Position numbers and translations under genes: made by a program. 8,168 bases of DNA from Candidatus Aerophobota bacterium. Lineage in GTDB: Bacteria > Aerophobota > Aerophobia > Aerophobales > B3-G15. Positions 1 through 5,693 of this stretch are shown here, piece by piece (position 1 is the first letter of the stretch; each line of letters opens with the position of its first letter). Location of the stretch: positions 1-8,168 of the forward strand of contig JACUUP010000065.1 in NCBI GenBank assembly GCA_014859225.1. The letters are read 5' to 3'. The notes under the pieces are model-generated. The model saw only the letters and a list, made by a program, of their open reading frames with translations, was not told the origin of the DNA and did not search any database.

Positions 1-30
1 CTTGCATCCCGCCTGTCCTTGCGAATCCAG

Positions 31-52
31 GGTAGCCGCAGGCTTTAGCCTG
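31..52. repeat. Short palindromic repeat remnant overlapping the transketolase stop codon
   Basis: The core CAGGCTTTAGCCTG (39-52) is a perfect inverted repeat: a 5-bp stem with loop TTTA, or 6+6 with a 2-base centre. The left flank reads GTAGCCG, but the right flank (AACC) does not mirror it, so the right arm looks cut off. It resembles the short G+C-rich palindromes scattered between genes in many environmental bacterial genomes; that is recollection, not a search. On the minus strand the TAA stop of transketolase lies inside this core, so the last two or three codons (Ser-Gly-stop) come from the repeat. No T-run follows on the minus strand, so it does not look like an intrinsic terminator. 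Positions 1-30 show nothing else recognisable. Confidence 0.5.
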
Positions 53-2078
53 AACCTTTTTTATCATACAAACTTTTCGCCCTCTTCGCAATATGCTCTG
101 CACATAAGCCAAACACCTTCATGAGCTCCCAGGGTGCTCCAGATTCCCCAAATTTATCCTCAACTCCAACCATATCCATAACAAGAGGTATCTGGTATCT
201 TTTGCCACAGGTTGCAACTCCTGCCACAATGTTTCCAAAACCACCAACCTGGTGCTCCTCTGCTGTTAGGATAATGCCTGTCTCCCCTGCCGCCTTTACA
301 ATAGCACCCTTATCAATTGGCTTGACTGTATGCATATTTATAACCCTTGTTTCAATCCCGAACTCTTCTTTTAAAATGTAGGCTGCTCTCATTGCTTCTG
401 CAACTACAGGTCCGCAGGCAACTATACTTAAATCTTCTTCTTCATTCTCATATTCACGGGAAAGCTTTACTTCAAAAGCCTGAAGGAAATCATCCACCTC
501 ACCTCTGTATCTTATTATATTTGCTATCCCAAACTCATAAGGCGTATCCGGCGTTGTAACCAGGGGAGTTGCCTCCCTTGCATACCTTACCACACAGGGT
601 GCTTGAATATAGGCAATTTTTTTTGTCGCCTTTTCTACCTCCAGCGAATCACAGGGAACAGCAATATGCATGTTAGGTAGATAGTAAGTGTTGCTTATCT
701 CCTCCAGCGCTTGATGGGTTGCCCCATCAGGACCTACTGATATACCACCGTGGGCATCGGCAATTTTTACATTAAAATTATTGTAACAAACAGTTGTCCT
801 GAGCTGGTCCCAGTTTCTTCCGGTAACAAAAACTCCATAGGAGCCGATGAAGGCAATCTTTTTCTCCTTAGCAAGACCTGAGGCAACTAAAGCCATGTTT
901 GCCTCGGCTATCCCTACAGAAAAAAACCTTTGTTTCCTCTCAGGATGATTTTCATAAAATTTGTTCATCCTTATAGAATCTGTAATATCAGCTCCCAGGG
1001 CAACAACTCTTTCATCTTCACCTAATTTTTCCATTGCTCTGCCAAAACCGTTCCTTGTTGCATCCATTGTAACTTTCATTTTCCCGGCTAAGTTCCACCA
1101 GTAGTTTTTGCTAAACTCAGGCATCAAAGAGTTTATTTTCTTCTCCACTTCCTTTTGATAATCCTCAGCAATTTTTAAAAGATAATCCACCTTCTCCTTT
1201 ATAGATTGAGAACCTCCTATATCCTCCAGAGCTTTTTCTAAAGACTCTTTCCCTTTTCTTCCATCCCTGGGAGAGATTCCATGGTAGCCTACTACATTCT
1301 CAGCATAAGATACCCCTTTCCCCTTTACTGTTTTTGCAATTATCACCGTTGGTTTCCCCTTTACTTTCTCGGCATCATCTAAAGCGGCAAGAATCTCTCT
1401 CATATTATGCCCATCAATCTCAACAACATTCCACCCAAACGCCTCCCACTTTTGAGCAAGGGGCTCAAGTGCCATAACTTCCTCTGTTGCACCATCAATC
1501 TGAAGACCATTTCTATCTACGATAGCTACAAGATTGTCCAGTTTGTAGTGGGAAGCGCACATTGCAGCCTCCCAAATGGAGCCCTCGTTTAGCTCTCCAT
1601 CCCCATTTATACAGTATACCCGGTAGTTTTTTCCCTCAATTTTTGCATTAAGTGCAGAGCCCACCGCAACCCCCAGGCCCTGCCCCAGGGAACCGGAGGA
1701 AAGCTCAACGCCTGCAAGTTTCAACCTATTGGGATGACCTTCAAACCCTGACCAGAGTTTCCTTAGCTTTACTACTTCCTCAATGGGGAAATAACCCACC
1801 TCCCCTAAGGCAACATAGAGGGCAGGAGCTTTATGGCCGGTAGACCAGAAGACTCTGTCCCTGTCCTCCCATTCAGGATTTCGCGGGTCATGCCTTATTT
1901 TTTTAAGATAAAGAGCTGCCGCGATATCCATGATAGATAAGGTTCCGCCTGTGTGCCCGGAGTCTGCTGCAGTAAGGGCTACCATATTGTAAGAGCGCAT
2001 TTCTCTTGCCTTTTCCATTAGCTCTTCAATTGTGTAATCTTTGCTTATCTTACCCGTTTTTGAATCCATGATTGGCAT
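45..2078 (-). CDS. tkt: Transketolase, full-length fused form (677 aa)
   Basis: This is a thiamine-diphosphate enzyme that moves two-carbon ketol units between sugar phosphates in the non-oxidative pentose phosphate pathway, in the cytoplasm. Numbering from the ATG at 2078, the N-terminal ThDP-binding domain spans about 1-320. It shows the SGHTGG motif (H42), STGHKAPALY (H82), SSGSLGQGLG and the GDG...N cofactor motif (G159-G161, N190). The pyrimidine-binding and C-terminal domains span about 335-677, with catalytic Glu392 in GIAEAN, the His443 segment HGGISVGPDGATHQ, and the C-terminal EEHQVGGFGN motif. Many bacteria encode these halves as two genes; here they form one chain. About 30 residues (521-550, rich in Glu/Asp) extend the loop between the second and third domains. 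An upstream ATG at 2159 would add 27 hydrophobic residues unlike the family; the strong GGGGAGGT supports 2078. Divergent from the GntR gene. Confident as transketolase; the physiological sugar pair is not shown. Confidence 0.93.
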   Translation of the reverse strand: MPIMDSKTGKISKDYTIEELMEKAREMRSYNMVALTAADSGHTGGTLSIMDIAAALYLKKIRHDPRNPEWEDRDRVFWSTGHKAPALYVALGEVGYFPIEEVVKLRKLWSGFEGHPNRLKLAGVELSSGSLGQGLGVAVGSALNAKIEGKNYRVYCINGDGELNEGSIWEAAMCASHYKLDNLVAIVDRNGLQIDGATEEVMALEPLAQKWEAFGWNVVEIDGHNMREILAALDDAEKVKGKPTVIIAKTVKGKGVSYAENVVGYHGISPRDGRKGKESLEKALEDIGGSQSIKEKVDYLLKIAEDYQKEVEKKINSLMPEFSKNYWWNLAGKMKVTMDATRNGFGRAMEKLGEDERVVALGADITDSIRMNKFYENHPERKQRFFSVGIAEANMALVASGLAKEKKIAFIGSYGVFVTGRNWDQLRTTVCYNNFNVKIADAHGGISVGPDGATHQALEEISNTYYLPNMHIAVPCDSLEVEKATKKIAYIQAPCVVRYAREATPLVTTPDTPYEFGIANIIRYRGEVDDFLQAFEVKLSREYENEEEDLSIVACGPVVAEAMRAAYILKEEFGIETRVINMHTVKPIDKGAIVKAAGETGIILTAEEHQVGGFGNIVAGVATCGKRYQIPLVMDMVGVEDKFGESGAPWELMKVFGLCAEHIAKRAKSLYDKKGSG

Positions 2079-2084
2079 TAAAAG

Positions 2085-2092
2085 ACCTCCCC
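2085..2092 (-). promoter_or_regulatory. Ribosome-binding site deciding the transketolase start
   Basis: On the minus strand GGGGAGGT lies 6 bases before the ATG at 2078. The in-frame ATG at 2159 has no such site, so the shorter protein starting Met-Pro-Ile-Met-Asp is preferred. Confidence 0.85.
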
Positions 2093-2127
2093 ATTTTTTA
2101 TTTATCCTTAATAAACAAAATAGTCCT

Positions 2128-2156
2128 TTGACAAATGTCAGGTTAAATAGTATTAT
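2128..2156 (+). promoter_or_regulatory. Predicted sigma-70-type promoter of the GntR gene
   Basis: A perfect -35 TTGACA (2128-2133), a 17-base spacer and -10 TATTAT (2151-2156, five of six consensus bases) read toward the regulator. Transcription would start near 2163, giving a leader of about 150 bases before the TTG at 2316. The -35 overlaps an inverted repeat (2129-2140). The promoter lies inside the leader of the divergent transketolase transcript. Confidence 0.6.
2129..2140. promoter_or_regulatory. Inverted repeat over the -35 box (possible operator)
   Basis: TGACA-AA-TGTCA is a 12-base inverted repeat with 5-base arms. It covers five of the six -35 bases of the promoter reading toward the GntR gene. 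A regulator bound here would block that promoter, so autoregulation is a natural guess. It differs from the repeat at 2973-2986, so the same protein need not bind both. Chance occurrence in A+T-rich DNA is possible. Confidence 0.3.
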
Positions 2157-2201
2157 CAATTGTTATGAAGAGACTATAAAAGATATATAAGATATATGAA
2201 T

Positions 2202-2230
2202 ATTATACCAGATGCATACTAAAATAGCAA
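2202..2230 (-). promoter_or_regulatory. Predicted transketolase promoter with extended -10
   Basis: Read on the minus strand: -35 TTGCTA (2230-2225, four of six consensus bases), a 17-base spacer, and -10 TATAAT (2207-2202, perfect), preceded by TGG to give the extended -10 TGGTATAAT. Transcription would start near 2195, leaving a leader of about 117 bases before the ATG at 2078. TGGTAT at 2210-2205 matches the half-site of the inverted repeat at 2973-2986. The promoter faces the GntR promoter, and the two transcripts overlap. Confidence 0.6.
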
Positions 2231-2247
2231 GCAGCCGCGTGGTTGCT
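2230..2247 (+). other. Small G+C-rich hairpin in the GntR leader
   Basis: AGCAGCC-GCGT-GGTTGCT can fold into a 7-bp stem with one G-U pair and a four-base loop. It stands out against the A+T-rich surroundings. In DNA it touches the -35 box of the transketolase promoter; in RNA it would lie in the leader of the regulator mRNA. No T-run follows, so it is not a terminator. Function unknown; it may be incidental. Confidence 0.3.
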
Positions 2248-2301
2248 GGTTACTACATTTATCCTTGCAAAGCCAAGAATGAGATTTTACCAATAAACCA
2301 T

Positions 2302-2308
2302 GAGGAGG
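2302..2308 (+). promoter_or_regulatory. Ribosome-binding site supporting a TTG start
   Basis: GAGGAGG lies 7 bases before the TTG at 2316. A TGA at 2301-2303 closes the frame just upstream, and the next in-frame ATG (codon 31, at 2406) would remove the first half of the helix-turn-helix. TTG is therefore effectively forced. Confidence 0.85.
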
Positions 2309-2315
2309 AAACAAC

Positions 2316-2927
2316 TTGGATAAAACTGACATCTACTCCATTTTAAGAGAGAAAATAGTGCTGGGTGATTACAAACCTGGCCAGATATTGAAAGAAAAAG
2401 AACTGATGCAGGAGTTTAACATAGGAAGGACCCCTCTAAGGGAGCTTTTGATTCGTCTTAATGCAGAAGGACTGGTGGAAATAGTCCCCTACGGTGGAGT
2501 TTATGTCAGCTCTGTCGGATTCCAGGAGCTTGCCAACGTAATAGAGGTGCGAAAACCTCTTTTAAGAATGGTCGGTAGATTAGTAGCTGAGAGAGCAACT
2601 GAAGATGAAATAGAGAAAATGAAAAGCTTTCTCACTGAATTCAAGAATAACTTAAGCGAAAAAGAGTTAATGAAGTTAGATTCTCAATTTCACGACCTTG
2701 TAAATATGGCTACCCATAATCAGATACTTTGTCAAATTTTGCAGAGTTTAAGAGATAGAGTTCTGAGACTCTGGATTTTGCCCAAGAATAAATCGTTTGC
2801 CTACAGTTTTAAAGAAGATTTTCAGAGACTAATTTTTGCTATTGAGAAAAGAGATAAAAAGTTAGCCTCTAATATATTAGCCTCCCATGCAGAATCTTTC
2901 ATAGAGAAAATAAAGGCTCAACTTTAG
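2316..2927 (+). CDS. GntR-family transcriptional regulator, FadR/FCD subfamily (203 aa)
   Basis: Cytoplasmic DNA-binding regulator that responds to a small metabolite. Residues 6-66 form the winged helix-turn-helix: PGQ at 21-23, the KEKELMQEFNIGRTPLREL helices, and the wing at EIVPYGGVYVSS. Residues 72-203 form an all-helical FCD ligand domain. FCD proteins usually bind a metal through one Asp and three His. D122 and H126 (DSQFH) and H191 (ASH) are visible, but the position before the AIEKRD segment that is normally His (as in EHxxI) is Phe169. The metal site is thus probably altered or lost. The gene sits between divergent transketolase and the glycine/serine operon, so a ligand from that metabolism is a reasonable guess, unproven. 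The likely targets are the repeats at 2129-2140 and 2973-2986. No terminator is visible after it, so some readthrough into the aminotransferase operon is possible. Family assignment is firm; ligand unknown. Confidence 0.88.
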   Translation: MDKTDIYSILREKIVLGDYKPGQILKEKELMQEFNIGRTPLRELLIRLNAEGLVEIVPYGGVYVSSVGFQELANVIEVRKPLLRMVGRLVAERATEDEIEKMKSFLTEFKNNLSEKELMKLDSQFHDLVNMATHNQILCQILQSLRDRVLRLWILPKNKSFAYSFKEDFQRLIFAIEKRDKKLASNILASHAESFIEKIKAQL

Positions 2928-2953
2928 CTTTAATAAGAAAGTTCTACGTGGAC

Positions 2954-2981
2954 TTGACATCTTTTTTAAATATGGTATAGA
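2954..2981 (+). promoter_or_regulatory. Predicted promoter of the aminotransferase-glycine cleavage operon
   Basis: -35 TTGACA (2954-2959, perfect), a 16-base spacer, and -10 TATAGA (2976-2981), preceded by TGG to give an extended -10. Transcription would begin near 2988, so the TTG at 2988 could only be a leaderless start. This argues for initiation further downstream, at 3027. Confidence 0.65.
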
Positions 2982-2986
2982 TACCA
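2973..2986. promoter_or_regulatory. 14-bp perfect inverted repeat over the -10: probable GntR operator
   Basis: TGGTAT-AG-ATACCA is a perfect inverted repeat with 6-base arms that covers the whole -10 element. FadR/FCD-type GntR regulators typically recognise sites with TGGT and ACCA half-sites, and the related NanR recognises GGTATA repeats (family knowledge). The regulator gene ends only 45 bases upstream. Binding here would block RNA polymerase, so repression is the simplest reading. The same half-site occurs in the transketolase -10. Caveat: the left arm doubles as an extended -10, so only the right arm is independent evidence. Confidence 0.55.
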
Positions 2987-3017
2987 CTTGAATATCTTTA
3001 ATATATTTTTAAAAAGA

Positions 3018-3021
3018 GAGG
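3018..3021 (+). promoter_or_regulatory. Ribosome-binding site favouring the TTG at 3027
   Basis: GAGG, within GAGAGGGA, lies 5 bases before the in-frame TTG at 3027. The ATG at 3045 has only AAGG directly against it, and the TTG at 2988 sits at the predicted transcription start. 3027 is the best-supported start; 3045 remains possible. Confidence 0.5.
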
Positions 3022-3026
3022 GAAAA

Positions 3027-4214
3027 TTGCAAAAAGCAAAAAGGATGAAAAGGTTAGGCACCGAGACCGCTTTTGAAGTTTTAGTCAGGGTAGATGAGTT
3101 AAGACGAAAAGGCAGGGATATTGTAAGTTTTTGTATCGGAGAGCCTGATTTTGACACCCCGCAGAATATTAAGAAAGCTGCAGTAGATGCACTGGAAGAA
3201 GGGCATACTCACTATTCTCCCTCAGCTGGTATTCTTCCCTTGAGGGAAGCTATTTCCCGCTACATCTCTAAAACAAGAGCTATAGAAGTTGACCCGGAAG
3301 AGGTAGTAGTTACTCCCGGAGCAAAACCAATCATTGCCTACAGCATTCTTGCCTGTGTTAACAAAGAAGATGAGGTCATATACCCAAGTCCAGGTTTTCC
3401 AATTTATGAGTCATTTATAAATTTTGTGGGAGCAAAACCCATCCCACTGCCTCTGCTTGAAGAAAAGGAGTTTAGCTTTGATGCTGATGAGCTGGAGAAA
3501 AAAATAACAGATAAAACAAGGATGATGATTATCAATTCACCGCACAATCCCACAGGAGGCACTCTCACTCAAAATGACCTTGAAAAAATTGCTGAAATAG
3601 TAAAAGATAAGGATATCTGGATTGTATCAGATGAGGTCTACTCTCAGATTATATATGAGGAGAAGTTCAAGAGTATAGCCTCTCTTCCAGGAATGAAGGA
3701 TAGGACAATTCTCATAGATGGTTTTTCCAAAACCTATGCCATGACAGGCTGGAGACTGGGATATGGGGTGATGAGAAAAGAGTTGGCGCAAGACATCACC
3801 AGAATTCAAACCAATGTGAACTCCTGCACAAACACCTTTATCCAGCATGCAGGAGCTGTTGGCCTTGAAGGACCACAGGATGCTTCAGTAGCTATGATAA
3901 AGGAATTTAAAGAAAGGCGAGATATCATCTGGGAAGGATTAAACGAGATTAAAGGAATAAAATGTCTCAAACCCAGGGGAGCTTTTTACATATATCCAAA
4001 TGTAACCGAGGTTTGTCAGAAACTTAATCTTGAGGATTCTAAAGAACTTCAGGAATACCTGCTTTACCAGGCAGGCGTGGCAGTCCTTGGTAGAGAGTGT
4101 TTTGGAAAAAAATGCCAGGGAGAAAAAGAGGAATATATAAGATTATCCTACGCCACTTCCAGGGAAAATATATCAGAGGGGCTTAAAAGGATTAAAAAGG
4201 CAGTTGAAAAATAA
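3027..4214 (+). CDS. PLP-dependent class I/II aminotransferase (395 aa)
   Basis: Fold-type I aminotransferase that moves an amino group between an amino acid and a 2-oxo acid, in the cytoplasm. Numbered from the TTG at 3027, it shows the N-terminal RLGTETAFE and IGEPDFDTP segments, Asn174 in NSPHNPTGG, Asp202 and Tyr205 in SDEVYSQ, the PLP lysine K235 in FSKTYAMTGWRLGYG, and Arg372 in YIRLSYATS, which binds the substrate carboxylate. The length is normal for the AspC-like group. It is the first gene of an operon with SHMT-GcvT, gcvH and gcvPA. A role with glycine, serine or alanine (for example glyoxylate to glycine) fits that context, but aspartate or aromatic substrates are equally allowed by sequence. 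The predicted -10 operator suggests control by the GntR neighbour. It ends with TAA in the same frame as the next gene, with 9 bases between stop and ATG. Family certain, substrate not. Confidence 0.9.
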   Translation: MQKAKRMKRLGTETAFEVLVRVDELRRKGRDIVSFCIGEPDFDTPQNIKKAAVDALEEGHTHYSPSAGILPLREAISRYISKTRAIEVDPEEVVVTPGAKPIIAYSILACVNKEDEVIYPSPGFPIYESFINFVGAKPIPLPLLEEKEFSFDADELEKKITDKTRMMIINSPHNPTGGTLTQNDLEKIAEIVKDKDIWIVSDEVYSQIIYEEKFKSIASLPGMKDRTILIDGFSKTYAMTGWRLGYGVMRKELAQDITRIQTNVNSCTNTFIQHAGAVGLEGPQDASVAMIKEFKERRDIIWEGLNEIKGIKCLKPRGAFYIYPNVTEVCQKLNLEDSKELQEYLLYQAGVAVLGRECFGKKCQGEKEEYIRLSYATSRENISEGLKRIKKAVEK

Positions 4215-4223
4215 TTAAATCAA

Positions 4224-5693
4224 ATGAAGGAAAAAAAAGAGCTTCTACATAAAAAAATATCAAGAAAGAGTAGACACTATTCATATTACCTGAAAGCACC
4301 GCTTTCTCAGGTAGACCAGGATACGCACCATATTATCCAACTTGAAAAGGCGCGACAGATAGAAAAAATTATCCTTATACCATCAGAGAGTATCTGTCCT
4401 GGACCTGTCCAGGAGGCTCTATCATCTCCCTTTGGTAACCTCTACGCCGAAGGGTATCCCTCTCGAAGAATGAGCGAGGAAAACAATGAGGAGCTTCTGC
4501 TTGATTTTGACCACCAGCTTTCTCACTACAGGCGCTACTCTGATAGACGATTTTACAAGGGAGTTGAATTTGCTGATTTTATTGAATCTCTTGCCCAAAG
4601 AAGAGTGGCTAACTTATTTGCCACAGATAAGATAAGTGCAGATAAGATTTTCGCCAATGTTCAACCCTTATCAGGAGCTGCAGCAAACAACTGTGTTTAT
4701 GCAGCTTTTCTTAAACCCGGCGATACCATTATGGGTATGTCCTTATCCCACGGGGGACATCTTACTCACGGTAGTGAATTTAACCGCTCGGGAAAATACT
4801 ACCAGGTTATCCCCTATGAGGCAGAGCCTGCAGGGGGAAAGCTCAACTACGACGCTATAAAAGAGCTGGCTCTTCGCCACAGGCCAAAAATTATAATTGC
4901 AGGTTACAGTGCGTACCCCTGGAGCGTTGACTGGAAAAAATTTAGAGAAATTACCGATGCCACAGGAGCTCTCCTTTTTGCTGATATTGCCCATGTTGCA
5001 GGATTGATTGTGGCTGGAGTATATCCAAATCCGGTAGGCTTCGCTGATGTTATAACTTTCACCACCCACAAAACTCTTTGCGGTCCCCGCGGGGCAGTTA
5101 TTTTAACCACGGATGAAGAAAAGGCTAACTTAATAGATAATGCTGTTTTTCCGGGAGAACAGGGAGGACCTCACATAAATAAAATGGCAGCCATGGCGGT
5201 TGCATTTAAGATTGCAAAAACAGAGGAGTTTAGAAAACTTCAGGAAAAAATTGTGGAAAATGCCAAAGTTCTATCTTCATCGCTGGCAAAAAGAGGCCTT
5301 AAAATAGCCTATGGAGGAACTGATACCCACCTTTTACTGGTTGACTTAAATGCTATTGAAACAAAGACAGGCTTTCCTCTAAAAGGAGAGATAGCCGCTC
5401 GTATCCTTGATATTTGCGATATAGTAGTTAATAAAAACACTATCCCCAAAGATGAAAGTGCTGCTGAGGCAAGCGGTATAAGGCTCGGAACCCCCTGGGT
5501 TACCCAGCGAGGATTCGAGAAAAAGGACATGGAAAAAATAGCAGAGCTTATTCATAAGGTCCTGGTTAATATTTACCCCTTTACCTACAGGGGAATGACT
5601 CGAGACCTTCCCCGGGGAAAAATAAAGCTTGATGTAGTTGAAAAGGTAAAAGATGAGCTGAAAGAGTTAATCCAGAAAAAAGAACGTGGCGTC
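4224..5693 (+). other. SHMT domain of the fusion, long form with an insertion
   Basis: Residues 1-490. Compared with classical SHMT, where the YAEGYPGKR motif runs straight into YYGG, this protein has about 25 extra residues (83-108: acidic EENNEE, then a Tyr/Arg-rich stretch) before FYKGVEFADF. This region normally sits at the active-site mouth and dimer interface. All main PLP residues remain (S176, H177, D254, H257, K283), so activity is expected. I recall similar long forms in some deep-branching bacteria, but cannot check here. Confidence 0.8.

Noticed and set aside
1-30. Partial gene at the left edge
   Set aside because: Too short to show a frame or motif; it looks like the flank of the palindromic repeat.
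2079-2159. Possible 27-residue N-terminal extension of transketolase (hydrophobic, signal-like)
   Set aside because: No ribosome-binding site before the ATG at 2159, and transketolase is cytoplasmic. A strong site precedes the ATG at 2078, and the extension would be translated from the leader that contains that site.
2171-2200. Near-repeat AGATATATA / AGATATATG as a regulatory iteron
   Set aside because: Low-complexity A+T sequence between two promoters; only two imperfect copies.
2300-2323. Seven-codon mini-ORF (MRRKQLG) overlapping the regulator ribosome-binding site
   Set aside because: It has no ribosome-binding site of its own and its first codons are simply the AGGAGG sequence; most likely chance.
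2915-2946. Terminator after the GntR gene (AACTTT...AAAGTT)
   Set aside because: The stem is weak and A+T-only, with a 12-base loop and no T-run.
2988-3026. Aminotransferase start at the TTG at 2988
   Set aside because: It coincides with the predicted transcription start and has no ribosome-binding site. The extra residues (MNIFNIFLKREGK) do not resemble the family N-terminus.
4743-5110. Long antisense reading frames inside the SHMT region, and others opposite transketolase
   Set aside because: They lack ribosome-binding sites and recognisable domains; they mirror codon patterns of the real genes.
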